NCBI GenBank assembly: GCA_038496445.1
Contig: JALMLS010000216.1
Location: 434,001 to 498,000 of the forward strand
DNA from: Trichosphaerium sp. ATCC 40318
Lineage: Eukaryota > Discosea > Flabellinia > Trichosidae
DNA length: 64,000 bases
Direction: 5' to 3'
This document shows, one piece after another, positions 1-12,900 of the stretch. The number at the start of each line of letters is the position of its first letter. The first letter of the stretch is position 1. Position numbers and translations under genes: made by a program. The notes beneath the pieces were generated by a model. It was given only the letters and a program-made list of their open reading frames with translations, searched no databases and was not told the DNA's origin.

Positions 1-3000
1 GTACAGAACCGTTTTATTATTTTTTTTCCGTTAAACAAGAGAATCCCAGCAACATTCATTTTTTTTGGAAGATTTATTTACACTTCTTCCAATAGAATCC
101 GACCTCATTTTTGCGTACATAAAAGAAAACAGGCCTCTTAATCCTACTTTATTACCTCTATCTTCACATTGTCTCGAGGGATTCATAATTACATCAACAA
201 ACCTCTCAAGTGACACGGTTCGGTTTTTTGTTTTAAATGTTACAAAAACAAAAAAAGATGATTTTTTTTTCTAGGAGCGTCTTTCTCTCATTTCGAAATT
301 TTTGGGTGCAACGTATACACCAGATCTAATAGCTGGTACTACATGCCTTTTGACGACAGATCCAGTACAGCTCACTGATAAAATACGCGTAAGTTTAAAC
401 AGGTTTTATTTCCATCAAAATCTGATCGATTAGTCATTTCTCGAGCTGACTGTCCTGTAGGAAGCCATTAAAACTGGTGTTCAAATAATTAAGTATACAT
501 GGCTTACTACTTGTTGGGAGCATAGAAAGCGATTACGCTTAGCTAGTAAATATATATTGTGCACTCTTTTTAGAAATATGCGTATTTGTCCAAGTGGTCA
601 AAAAGGTACTACTAACCTCTTCGAGTTAGAGTTATATTTGTGGTATACAATCACCACCTTATATTTGATTTAGACAGACATGCATTAGAAGAGTTGGTTG
701 TCATAAATGGAGGAGAGTTTCACGCTGCTCTAACGAAAAAAACAGTCACACATTTAATAGTTGCGGTTAGTTTTTATCAAAGTACATTTTTGTCCTGCTT
801 ACTATCTTTCCTTAGCCAGAATCAAAGGACTTTAGGACACATGCCAAATCAAAATACGCACATGCTAAATCGTGGAATATACCCGTCGCGCGAACAGAAT
901 GGCTCTACGAGTGTGTTAAGCAAAAGAGTACGCGAAGCTATTTCACAAAAAACTGTTAACCACAATTTAGGGATTGTGGATATACAAGACTATTTGTATA
1001 CAGCTCCTGAAAATGGTGTTGAAACTAGTCAAACATCTACAGAGCGTAGTCTTATTATTGATGAGAACACGTACGTTCAGTTAATTGTTGAAAAACGAAA
1101 AAAATACCACTTTCTATCATTTTCTTCAATTTACATTTCCACGAACTCTTTTGCACCTCAATGCTTCTTCTCACTTCGAGTCTTGAATGTTGTGCTTTAG
1201 AGTAAGACTAATATTTGAAGCGTATTTATTTCAGTTTAAATTATTGTAGCTCATAATTTGCTCAAGCTAATTGTTGCTCTAGATCTGATTCAGTTCAAAT
1301 TAGAGGACAAAATAACTCACGATTACTTTCGTTTTTTGATAGTTGTCGGTTTTATCTTTGCGATTACAACGATAATGAACGTTACAGATACTCTAATAAT
1401 ATTGTTCATGGCGGTGGTCGTTGCGAGGATCGATTGACTAATGCTGTAACGCACATTATTGTACAAAACACAATTTCAAGGTGAGTGATGTTAGGATTTT
1501 TTTTGAAAATTATTTACACCCAATCAAGGAAAGATGCACAAACAATTAAGCATCTTGCAGTTCGACCTTACATTATAGATCATGCTTGGCTAATAAAAAG
1601 TCTCTCACAGTCAAAGAGGGTAGCTGAAAAAGGCTATGAGTTGAATGGTATGTTTTATTTTTAAGGAATTAACTTAATTTCTATGATTAGAATCATTGCT
1701 CGGTTTGGTGGAACCTGACAACAATCACATACAGAAATCAAATGTCCAACCAAACGCAAATCAAGGATTATCACATAATGTTCCAATCAGGAGCACAATG
1801 TTTGAAGAATTTGTATTTTTAATTAAGGATTTTCAGCCACGTGATGTACAACATTTATTATTTCATAAATGTCACTAATTATGTTTAGCTTGATAGACTT
1901 CAACGCGAATTAAGAGCTCAATCCGGAAAAGTGTACTTGGCAAATGATAATTATGAGCCTTCACAAATAAGTTACACAATTTGTCCTCATGGCACAGGTA
2001 TTCGCAATCATTTGCTTGTGAGCAAAAGCTTACAAATTGTTTTGTAATAGATTATGATAAAAAGAACTTTACACACCTCACAGCCACAGATACTGAAGGT
2101 GCAATACCTAAGATAACAATACAATGGGTTCAAGCTTGTATTAAGGTATATACGCCTTCTTTTTGTTGAAGACTAACACAACGAATGCCAGGCGAGAAAA
2201 GTACTTGACATCAACTCTAGGCTGTACTTTCGTCCACTTAAGTTTCCTTTGGATCACTTTCGTAGGACAGTGAATACAAGCAATTGGCTTATAGTATTCA
2301 GTGGTTTTAGAAAAGAAGAGAATGATTATACAAGAACATTAGCTCGTCTTGTTGGTGCACAGTGTACTCGTAAGCTTATTCTTGCAAGAACAACACATTT
2401 GATATGCAAAGAAGCTGCTGGTGAGAAGTATGATCTTTGTAGATCTACTTCTCATATTAAAGTTGTAAAAGTGGAATGGCTTGAGAGTGTTGCTAAGAAC
2501 GTAAGTGTTTTTACTGCTTTCTTTGTTTATTAGGTTTGTACAAACAAGTTTTTTGATTTTTTTCTAGGGCTATCATGTTCCTGAGTCTAAATTCTCGTTC
2601 TTTTATAATGAGATTCCATACGATAACTCTAATGTACAATCTGCTGTACCTGCATGGGATAAAAATGGTGAACTTGTTCAAGATCGATCAGAAAATCAGT
2701 ATTCTGAGGCTGCAGAGACTGGTGGTGTTGATTTAGATTATCGTAGAGTACCTCAGAACAATTTTGTAGACGTTGCTGGCGGTAATGAAGGTGGTTCGCT
2801 TGAGCGAGCTAATATATTCGATGACGCTATGGAAGCAGAACCTTATGTTGATGGTGATGGTCTTGTAAGTAATTACGCTGAAGATCCTTCTCCGTACCAA
2901 CCAGGCGATTCACTTAAGAACATACAACCTGAAGGTATACTTCGTTTCTGGGTGACGAGACTGTTAAGTAACGTTTTTGTAGATATGTATTCACCAAATT

Positions 3001-5882
3001 TTTCTTTGGGTTTGGCGAAAGTCAACCCTTCTCAAGAGGCGATGAACGTTGCAGACGCTGATCCTCTTGGTGCTGATCCAATAATGAGTGGTGTAGTCGT
3101 TTGCACGAGCGAAAAATTACTTGTGCGTGTTTAAACTAAAAGCGTGTAAACGTGAAACGCTCTGTACGTATTGACATGTTTCATTTAAAGGAAAGGCGAA
3201 GAACAGAAATTCATGCTTTGGTTCGAGAGTTGGGTGGTCGCTACACGAATACACTCGCCGAGGCCACGCATTTTGTATATAAAGGACAACCTTCTGGTTC
3301 AAACAGGCCGTACAAGCGTGCCAAGTAAGTCAGAAAAACTATGGTACTACTTTGTTGTTTACTTATTGTTTAGGGCGCTTCATATAGCCACTGTAGCTCC
3401 TGAATGGATATTCGCGTGCAAAGAGAGGAATAAACTTGTTTCTGTTCACTCTTACCCAGTCGGATACAAACCTGGCAAGGCATTGATGCTGCATGAATTC
3501 TCTCCTGTCAAGAAAGGTAAAAAACGCATCCGACCACTCACAGCCACGCCGAAGGTAGCCTTTCTCTATTCAATACTTGTTGTTTACGCATTGGTAGCCT
3601 TCTAGCCCTAAACGGCGAAAGACTAAGAAAAAATCTCCTTCTCAATCGTTAAAGTTCCCAACATCGCAAAAGCTAGCTAGCTTTCGATCAGAGCACGCAC
3701 TTGGCAGTGGTCTTTCGCAATCGCAGTTGTAAGAATAAGTTTATTCTCAATTGACGTCTAACTCATACTGTTGTAGTAATTTAGCATCGCCTCCTCTGGC
3801 TGATCAATCTTTGAAGTCTTTTAACAATGGTAGCTCTTTAAACGATAGCTTTAATATGGATATGAAGCAATCCTTATTAAAAGAGTCTTCAATTGATGTG
3901 GCAAGCCTTAATATCGGTGAGATCGTTTTTTTTGTTAAGTCGTGTAGTTTTTCTCATTTTTTTCTGTTTTAGATATTGATGACTCTCCGATGCCCGCTGT
4001 GAAACCTCAAGACACAAAAACAGATCACATGGTACTAGAGAATGCTGTAAAAGTTGAAGAACAAGAGGGAGAAGAAGATACCGCAATGAAAGATGCTAAA
4101 AAAGAGAAACTTGCTCAGGTTTTTAGTTTACTTCAAAGCGTTAATTCGTCAGCACCAATGGATGATATTGATCATGACAATAGTTTCGACTATATACCAC
4201 CTCAAGCAGGTCTACCTGCTGTTGCAACTTCAAGGCAACCATCCATGTTTGGTGGTAAACGTATGACAAGAGAAGAGCTTTTGGGGTCTTCTCAGATACC
4301 TAAGCCAAAAAGAGGTAAAAAGAGAAAAAATGAGGAAATTTTTTTGATTGACCTTTGTGCCCTAGATAAACAGAATGGTGATGGGTTTCATTTGGAGTAT
4401 CCTGGTGATATGGATGATTGTGATGATGTTATGGATTATGATGAAGGTGAATCTTCTCAGGTTGTGTATAGAAATAATGAGGAAGATGCAAAGAAAGAAC
4501 TTTTAATCACAGGAAAATACAAAGACACGGGTCATGATGTGAATGTACGTTTTTTTTTTAAAATCACACTATCTTTTTTCAGCAATTATATCTATATCCT
4601 TTCACATATGGCATCAATGAGAACTGAAACAAGGTCTAAAGTCCTTGACATATGATCAAAAAATTTGACTTTTTTTTCTCTGTTTTTGGCTTGGATGAAT
4701 TCTAAATCCCTTTGTTTTGTTTAGAGGGAGTTAGATGTACTTTGTGGCGCTTTTAACTCTCAAATACCGCCACCACAGATGCCAAGTCCGGTAAAGAAAA
4801 AGCCTAAACCTTCTCAAAGACGTTCACAAAAGAAAACACCAACAAAGCCTGTTCCTCCAAAACCACTTAGGTATGACTTCCCTATGTTCATTCACACAAC
4901 AAACCCAAAATACAGTACAATAACTAATTGTGGTGTGTAGGAGACTGATGATCTCTGGTTTCGATGAAGCTTCAAAACAGCAATATGGAGCTGAAGCAGA
5001 GAAGTTAGGCTTTGAAATGTTGACTTCTAGGACTCTTGATACTCGGTTAACACATTTACTAATAAAAACTCCTGCAAGGAGTGAGAAATTTTTGGGTGCT
5101 GTTGCTGGTGGTGTATGGTACGAACTAGTTCAAAATAGAGTTGTTCCATTTGAATCACAAGTCATCGTTTCGAAACTTATCCTTCTTTTAGTGTTCTCAC
5201 CACAAGCTACTTTGAAGCTTGTAAAAAGGATCCAAAGTGTATAGATAAAGAAGAGGATTATGAGTGGAATCTGGCAAAGCAACTTGACAGGAAAACCACT
5301 GGTAAGTATGCATACTATTTTTTTGTAAAGATAGTATCATTTGCTTGTTACGTCTTAGAACTTTTTTGATTATTATTAGATCTTGTAAAAAGTTATATTT
5401 GGTGGCGTAAGAGGATAGCTGATACCGGTAAAAAAGCGTATAGCGGTTGGCGTGTCATTTTAAACGTCAGCAGGTAAGCCTAAAACAAAATTTTCTTTTG
5501 GCTACTGTCATTCCTGTTTTATTTAACAGTTGCCCTTAGACCAGAAACAATAGCTCGTGTACTACAAGCTGGTGGAGCTGAGATATTATCAGATAAACTT
5601 ACAGTAGTAAGAAGCGTTGTAAGTGATAAATTCGAGGAGGAATGCTTTCGCTTTTCTTCCTTTTTTTTTTCTTTTTTTTTTTCTGATTAAGGTTTTCTTT
5701 TCTAGCTTGCACGTGTTACTCATGTGCTTGTTGATACAAGTTGTTCAAAGAATAAAAGTTTTGTGGAGACTTTTAAAAGTAGATGTAAAAAACCACTACT
5801 CCGCGCTGAGTACCTTAGTGCTGTATTACTTCGCTTGGGTGAATCTGCAGAATTAAAGAAAGAATATAAATATAAAATGTAA
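1..5882 (+). CDS. Multi-BRCT DNA damage/replication checkpoint protein, TopBP1/Dpb11-like (5' partial)
   Basis: TopBP1/Dpb11/Rad4 proteins are nuclear scaffolds that bind phosphoproteins through BRCT repeats in replication initiation and ATR checkpoint signalling. Exons can be joined into at least six BRCT-like units: about 150-560 (LEGFIITST, then TPDLIAGTT and YTWLTTCW), 670-900, 1290-1640, 1910-2140, 2280-2610 (THLICKE, VEWLES), 3100-3500 (LGGRYTNTLAEATHFVY, APEWIFACK), and a C-terminal pair at 4940-5870. The last pair contains a SYFEACKKDP then EEDYEWN pattern typical of the TopBP1 BRCT7 region. Linkers between 2620-3050 and 3600-4800 are acidic or basic and low in complexity, as expected for this family. 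No ATG precedes the first BRCT; an acceptor near position 49 implies that the start lies left of the window. The stop is at 5880-5882. Assignment to TopBP1 rather than another multi-BRCT scaffold (Rtt107, PTIP) rests on repeat order and the last pair. Confidence 0.75.
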
Positions 5883-5929
5883 AATAATTAAAACAACCAT
5901 TATAATAAACTAGCATTTGTACATATAGA

Positions 5930-6977
5930 ACAGTCAAGACTGACAAACGATATTAAAGTACCTCGGATGGATGAAATTAAAGGTCACATGCTTGCTCAGG
6001 AAAGAACTTGATGCAGTCTACAAGAAAAGATGTACGCCTACGATCAAGAGAGTCATTTGTTAAGAATGATGCTCGGATTTGTGTTAAACATAATGAGATT
6101 TTCGAGCGTCATTACTATGACGTTGCTTAAAATCACGTGTTAAACTGTTTATTTAGTTGACACAAAGTCTTCAGATACAAAACTGGAATGGGGTAAAGTA
6201 GACCCTTCCAAGTATTACCTTGATCATAATTTAATGATAAGAGATGGAATCTTTCACCAGGCACAAGAATCAGGTGTCTTTGATTACTTTACACCAAGGC
6301 TACTTTTAGAAAAGTTAGAATGATTATTGACGATTCTTACTTTCATCATGCTATACAACTTGGTGATATTTGTATAAATACAAGTAATGATGTGGGTATA
6401 GATTCCGTAAACGTAGACGCAGAAAAGTTGATATTAAACGATGGGATGATATGAAATACAAAAAAATAGCTGACTTTGATCAGTGTACTGTCTCTGAAAA
6501 ACACTTCAACTGCCATATTTACCTAACTTATTCCCTACTATTGCACCAACATTCCCTCTTATTTCTATTGATGAAGCAGGGGAGTTAAGCTTCCTATCAG
6601 CTCAATCAGCTGTTTCATTCAAGAGTATGTTAGATGACTATAAACCAGTAAAGAATTTCTTTGCCAAAAGCCCTTTTGCGAAGAAGAGAATGCCTACAGT
6701 GTATCATGATGTTGTTAAGGACTGGTACAAGAAGAATAACTTGAAGAGGACTACAGTATCTATAAATACAAACGAGACACCAGAGTCTATTGTTGAGTTT
6801 ATTACAAAAGAATTGGAAAATAAGACACAAGAAAAACAAGACAAGCTAGAATATGTAATGTTTGAGATCGGTATGCAAGTGTTGAGGTTTGTTCAAGCTG
6901 CAAAGCTGAAACCAACACCTGACATAATAGAGAAACTACCAAAACACGGGGAAATACCACAACATAAACATGTATGA
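5930..6977 (+). pseudogene. Broken coding remnants of unknown protein
   Basis: Several short coding-like stretches follow one another in changing frames with stops between: about 5937-6011, 6160-6320, 6320-6440 and a longer open stretch at 6498-6977. The last contains an ATG at 6627 and ends HGEIPQHKHV before TGA/TAA-rich DNA. Composition is coding-like (regular lysine/glutamate-rich peptides), but the pieces are not joined by clear GT-AG introns apart from a possible one ending near 6155. I do not recognise a family. It could be a decayed gene or a gene whose exon structure I failed to solve. A faint resemblance of the 6165-6320 peptide (a YYLDH motif after an acidic stretch) to family B DNA polymerases is too weak to use. 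Confidence 0.3.
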
Positions 6978-7273
6978 GCGTACAAAATGGTTTTACAACA
7001 ATAACATTTTTTTTCAAAAATGGTTTGTACTAGTGCACGTGATTATCCTCCTTGTTGGGTGGTATCTTTTTAACATTCCTAGTTAAGGACTGTTTTCTCT
7101 TGCGTTTTTGAGCAAAGTAGCAGATCCCTACAGGTAAGCTTGCGAAGATTAGATTACGCTTGGTGGTTATATTACTGTGCGACACAAAGTGCCAAAGTAC
7201 TTTCAGTGAGCGAACCCTGGTAGTTGCCCTGGTAGTGGTATCACTAGCGTTACCAACAATAAACGCTACCAGA

Positions 7274-7897
7274 ATGACAGACTCAACACCTGCTCAGTAC
7301 AAAGGATCTTGTTTTTGCAAGGCAGTACAGTTTACTACCACTGGAAAACCGCTAATTTCTTGTTACTGCCACTGTACAATATGCCAGCGCATCACATGTT
7401 CACCATGCGAAATAGTTGTAAGACCTGAAAACAAAAAAAAAACAGTTGAAAACTTTTCGTAGCTTTGAGTTGGTTTATTAGGCAATTTACGCTGGACAGT
7501 TTTCTATTACTAAAGGTGCTGATAATATAGCCTATTTCAATAGCTCCGAGAATTTACAAAGAGGACATTGTAAGACATGTAGAACGCCTTGTGCTAGTAA
7601 ACTAAAGTCGAAAGGTGCTAGCTTGTTGATTTGGATCTAAGCTGAACATAACTAGATGGTAATTTCATGTATACAGCCCAACTTCCTCTGTATGAGGGTT
7701 ATGTAGATGGTAAACTAGCTGATGAATTGAAACCGAACATGCATATTTGGTACGGCAATCGTGTTATAGATATCAAGGACGGTTTGTTAAAGTGGAAAGT
7801 ACTTTTTTTTTTTCGAGTATTAACAATTGATGGTAACCTGGTTGCATAGGATATGCCAAAACAATTTGGTGGTTCTGGAGATAAAATTGAACATTAG
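7274..7897 (+). CDS. GFA/CENP-V domain zinc protein
   Basis: This family comprises small beta-fold proteins that bind zinc through spaced cysteines; members include glutathione-dependent formaldehyde-activating (Gfa) enzymes and CENP-V. Exon 1 starts at ATG 7274 and carries GSCFCKAVQF and SCYCHCTICQR, the usual first Cys cluster. After an intron at about 7420-7480, exon 2 carries GHCKTCRTPCASKL, the second CxxC. A later exon at about 7670-7798 (LKPNMHIWYGNR) and a last exon ending at stop 7895-7897 (PKQFGGSG) match the usual C-terminus. The intron between the second and third coding blocks (about 7617-7672) has a weak donor and a stop in frame, so that junction is uncertain or the gene is damaged there. 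The substrate cannot be told from sequence. Confidence 0.7.
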
Positions 7898-8262
7898 GAA
7901 GGGTTGTAAGGGTAATTAATACAAGTACAGTATCTGACAATACGAATAAAATGAGAAGGGTTGGTGTCTTCCTTTTTTTTGCGACCGTACTTTTCAAAAC
8001 AAATCGTTTGTGGCTCAAAATACATGTATTTCATTAAAGGTACAAGTTTTCGGTATTGTCGCGATTTAGTAGTTTCGCACGGCGTCTCAATTCGTTTCAA
8101 CAAAAACAGTTGTTGATTTTTTGAGATTAGTCAACGGCTATTCCGCAATAAGTCACGTGTCACCATGGATCGCGCAGAAGGTAATAAAAAACCGTTTGAT
8201 TCGGCGTATGATACAGTAAATCAAAGGTAAACGTTTTTGTTAGCTTGTATCGTTCTAAAACA

Positions 8263-9546
8263 ATGTGTAGCACTCAAAAAACATTACTGGACATGCCTAC
8301 TGAGATTATAGCGACTATTTTAAGTCATACAACCAAATCTCGATTTGCAGCTTGTCAGACATGTCGTATCCTTTCTTCTATCATTCACGACATTATCGGA
8401 TACCATAGTATACGTATAACAACTGAAAATCAAGTGAAACAAGTTGTACAGCATTGTGGAATTATGAAACACACAAGGATCGATTTAGTACTTAACATAG
8501 ATTTTGGGTTTCCTTCTGACAAGATTGTGGAACAATTTGCAGGAGTTCATACAATTGCCTTGAAGGGTTGTCGACTTACAGACAAAGTAATGACATATTT
8601 GGCCGGAGTTCATACAATTGACCTGTTTTGGGCATCAGTGACAGATGAAGGAGTGAAAGCACTCAAAGGTGTTCATACTATTAACCTTTCTTGCACATCA
8701 GTGACAGATGAAGGAGTCAAAGCACTCAAAGGCGTTCATACTATTGACCTTTCTACGACCTTAGTGACAGATGAAGGAGTCAAAGCAATCGGAGGTGTTC
8801 ATACTATTAACCTTTGCCACATATCAGTGACAGATGAAGGAGTGAAAGCACTCAAAGGTGTTCATACTATTGACCTTTGCCACGCATCAGTGACGGATGA
8901 AGGAGTCAAAGCACTCGCCGGTGTACATACTATTCAACTTTCTTGCACATCTGTAACAGATGAAGGAGTGACAGCACTTGCAGGAGTTCATACAATTGAC
9001 TTGAGCTATACTAAAGTGACTGATAAGGGAGTTAAAGCACTTATTGGCGTTCATACTATTAACCTTTGTCGGACTGCAGTGTCAGATGAAGCACTCCAAA
9101 GTCTTGTTGGTGTACACACAATTGACCTAAAGAGTTGCAGTATTACAGTTGAAGGAATCAAAGCACTCAAAGACGTTCATGAGATTAGTCTTTCTTTCCC
9201 AAAAGACTCATGGCTTAAACATCTTTGCAATGTACACACTATCAATATTTCTCACGGGAGATATATAACAGATGATGGAATTAAATCATTGACCAATGTC
9301 AAACGCCTTGAGCTTCACAATTTCTCTAATATAACAGACTTGGGTTTTAAGACATTGGTCAACCTTGAGCACCTCACCATGGGTTACTGTCCACAGATTA
9401 CAAATGGTTGCTTGAAGCACTTACCATCTTTAAAATATGTTAAAGGATTGAGAAATACCAAAGTTACACAAGAAGCTGTTGAGTCATTGGGTATTCAATA
9501 TATTACCTCTAGAATCCAGTTCAATATGTTAGAATTAGCTAATTAA
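8263..9546 (+). CDS. F-box/LRR protein with highly uniform leucine-rich repeats
   Basis: F-box proteins link substrates to SCF ubiquitin ligases through Skp1; LRRs bind the substrate. The ORF codes for 427 aa in one exon from ATG 8263. Residues about 8-50 form an F-box (LLDMPTEIIATILSH, then a conserved FAACQTCRILSSI). From about residue 93 some 15 LRR units follow, many of exactly 21 residues with the pattern GVHTI-LS-TSVTDEGVKALK (AMN1/GRR1-type cysteine-containing class). Units 2-9 are nearly identical even at DNA level, pointing to recent repeat expansion or homogenisation. An in-frame ATG further upstream at 8165 could only be joined through an intron of about 17 bp, which I consider too short. 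Related decayed copies lie at 15.2-15.8 and 17.9-18.8 kb. Confidence 0.85.
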   Translation: MCSTQKTLLDMPTEIIATILSHTTKSRFAACQTCRILSSIIHDIIGYHSIRITTENQVKQVVQHCGIMKHTRIDLVLNIDFGFPSDKIVEQFAGVHTIALKGCRLTDKVMTYLAGVHTIDLFWASVTDEGVKALKGVHTINLSCTSVTDEGVKALKGVHTIDLSTTLVTDEGVKAIGGVHTINLCHISVTDEGVKALKGVHTIDLCHASVTDEGVKALAGVHTIQLSCTSVTDEGVTALAGVHTIDLSYTKVTDKGVKALIGVHTINLCRTAVSDEALQSLVGVHTIDLKSCSITVEGIKALKDVHEISLSFPKDSWLKHLCNVHTINISHGRYITDDGIKSLTNVKRLELHNFSNITDLGFKTLVNLEHLTMGYCPQITNGCLKHLPSLKYVKGLRNTKVTQEAVESLGIQYITSRIQFNMLELAN

Positions 9547-9941
9547 ATAGGCAATTTATAAGCCATTGTAAAGTTGTTTTGTTATTGTACAATTTTCCAA
9601 CTTTTGGATTGTTGAGAGCGACGGCATTACGATTGATTTTCAGTGCTTAATCACATCTTCTCCCACATTTCGTCTCATAGTGATTATATCATTATTATTG
9701 ACGATTATTATTTCTGTATAAGTAAAGATGAACCCAAAAATCTGTTATGAATAACATACTAGTGGCAAAAAGGTCAGAATGACAATTTATCAGTACCTAT
9801 AAAAAACCTCTTTTGCCATTCTACATTTTGTAGTGTGGGAAAGAACGGTTCTACTAATGTTGTTCAGCTAGTCGCTTTTTAAGGAAAATACTTCACTTTC
9901 ATTTGTCTGCGTTGCACCAAACGACCCAATCACAGGCTAGC
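9547..9941. other. Convergent intergenic region
   Basis: This AT-rich spacer separates the 3' end of the F-box gene (+) from the 3' end of the Reeler/LPMO-like gene (-). I see no ORF or RNA gene in it. Confidence 0.5.
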
Positions 9942-12900
9942 TTACACGGGTAAGACAGGTTTTTTTATGCCTATACATGTAATATCAGAAGTAGGTATTC
10001 TCACATGAGCATACTTTGGTTCAGGTGGATTGAATAGTACACGCATTTCGCTGTGCCCTTTTGAAAGGTACATTAGCCAGACTACCTTCAAACTCAAACT
10101 GATACTGATTGGGTTTTTGAAACTAAACTTTATTGCTAACTCGTTGATTGAGTTTTTGATTTGATGTGTTAATGTGAATGATTCATCAGACAAGTACTAT
10201 CTCCCTGTATGACCAAGCGCTCTTATTCTTTTTGATCACATCACAACCACAACAATCTAAATTCCTCATGCAGACACAACTTCCGGTATTCTCTCCTCGG
10301 TAACCTTGCCTTCCTCTGTATGCGTTCATATATCTGTTATCACAATCAGGATCAGCTACAATAGCAGCTGCGCATTCATCATTAAACCACTGGTGATTAT
10401 AATCTCGTCCATTTACAAGGAGTTGCTTGAAGCAAAGCTGAGATTTTTGCTCTCTTGTACCGTTACAAGTGATAGATGATCCAGCACCTGACCAATCACC
10501 TTGTAATCCTTTACAAGCTCTGTACCCTGTTGCGTTGACAAATTTAATTTTCTTTGGTAACGGTGTTGTTGATGGCTCAAGATCGCAGTTGATGCATTTA
10601 TCTTGCAGCAGGAATCTAGGGAATGTTGATACAGTAATATCTCTATTTTTTTTGGCAGAGTAGCAATCTATACATTGATCTCCGTGTCGCCATGGAATAT
10701 CCTTTGTTGTCGGTTCAGGGTTGGAAGGGAATATATTGCCTTTGTTCTTCACATAACATGTTGCACCGTAAGCAGGGTCACCAGGAAGTACAGTCTCGTA
10801 TTGTCCTCTGGTATCGCTTCCACTTCTGGCGTATACGGCCATACACATGAATGCCTTGCTTGGATCTTCTTCTAGGTTGAGTTTCGTCATGTTTACAGTG
10901 TCTAAGCACTTTTGAGGTATGAGTTGAGCTTGAGAATACCACCTATTGCCTGGGACGGCTAGAGGAGCTATGTATACGCCTTGGCATATCTTCTTTCCTT
11001 CACAGAATTTGAGACAGTATTTTAAATTACTGAATACTCTTGTGCAACCTAGTACGTAAAGTCAACGAAGTGAACACTTTTGCTTTCAAAAAAAGAAAAT
11101 GAAAAAAAGAATGAAAAAGATATCTCTGTGGAACAAACACGTACCTCTTGTTGATTTAGGCGTAGGGAAGTAACAATGATCAACGCGCCTTCACACAAAA
11201 CAATAAGCAAAACAGAATTATACGTTCATGAATAACTATTGTTTTTTTTTTTCTCGCTAAAACTTACGTGTATCGTGCTCCAGGAGGAGGAGCTATACCA
11301 TAAATTTCGTCTACATGATGATCTACGTAATCTATATCTGTGCAATCACGGTATCCTTTCCATAACCAATGTACCTATATTGTATTGTAAACAATAAGAA
11401 TGTGACTAAAAAGGTAACGTGCACGTGATTTTTTTTCTAGAAACTAGACTTTTTTTTTTCAACGTACAATGTATCTTCCAAATCCAGCACGTCCAGGTAT
11501 TCTAAATTCGGCGACATCAGAGCTTGATGGTCTGTGAGAGGGGTGATTTGCTCTTAATACTGCTTCAATCCATGGATAGTCTGGGTGCTCATACTCGGCC
11601 CAATTATCTTTATGTAGCCCTTCTCTGTAGTTAACCAGCTTTTTAGTTGGCTTAGGTCCCCATCCAGTACTTCCTGAGAAAACACCTGGTCTCACAAGGT
11701 AGTCTGGAGAATCAGGTGGAATAATATCACCATATAAAGGACCAACACCGCTGTCAGATGTTCTGTAGTATATATTAACAGTAGAGATAGCTCCGGCAGG
11801 TGCATCCGCAAAGTACTTTTGGAAGAGTCTCTTGTTGTGGTACTTCAGCTTGTCTTCGTCTTTAGCATGTACGATAACAAAGTAACCAGGAGAAAAGTGA
11901 CCTGAAGCCCATTCGATTTGGAACTTTTGGTCAGGACCGATTTGAGTATGTGGGCCGTTTGTGACTTTTGGAGGACAAGGACCTTCTGTACTTGCGTGAC
12001 CAGCTCTCGCTGGGCTTCTGAGCCAGTTGTGCGCGCTTGCAGATGGTAATAGAAGTAAAGAGATGAGAGCGAGGCCAAGAATCATAGACGTTGTAGCGTG
12101 GCTCTTGCTGGTGAAGAAAGCTACGCCAAAACTGCACATAGCCAACAATAGGAACGAAGCAATAGGCCTTGATGATGAACTTCCCATGCTTCCGTCCCCT
12201 GTATTGTTTGGATCGTTTGGATCTGTTGGATCTGGTAGATCACCTGGAGCCAGTGTAACGGCAAGACATTTACAGAAGCGCAATCTATTTAAAAAAATGT
12301 TAGAAGTAAAAAAAACAGAAGCTGACCAACAGTGGCAATTCTTTCAATTTAGAGTACGTACCCGTCTTCTTCATTGGTGCTTTTAGCATCACATGTAGCA
12401 ACATCTGTTGAGCGACCATCTTCGCATGACATATCGTCGTAATAACACATGCCGTCTGTAGTTTGTGTTGTTCCCATAGCACTGCAACCGCTCAAAAATG
12501 GTTTTCTGCAAATAAAACCGGAAGGCTTCAAGAGTCTATTAATTTCCGAAACACTGTTTATGCCTTGAATAGATACAGTATCGCAAAGGAGGCTCTCTTT
12601 AGAGCATCTCTCTGTGCACGATTCTCCAAGCTAAGAAAAGAATAAGACGTCAAATCTTGAACTTGGTTTTTTTTTGGTTTTTTTTTTCGTTTAAAACGAT
12701 TAACTTACCTCTGTTTGGAACCATCCAGTGTTGGTTGGAAGAGAGTCTGAAGATTCTGTGAGTGAGAATTCATTACCTCCGTTTGGCCACCAGAAATCAC
12801 CAGTGTTGGCTGCGCCGCTCTTGATGAGAACATGAAAAGTGATTTTGCCTGTTCCAGCTGGAGGAGCGATGAAAGTTAATGTTGTCATGAGTGGTTTCGG

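Noticed and set aside
6165-6320. Possible family B DNA polymerase fragment (viral-type) in the debris region
   Set aside because: Only one short motif-like stretch; no polymerase catalytic motifs are present nearby.
8165-8262. Upstream exon of the F-box gene starting at ATG 8165
   Set aside because: Joining it needs an intron of about 17 bp, far shorter than any other here; ATG 8263 gives a complete F-box.
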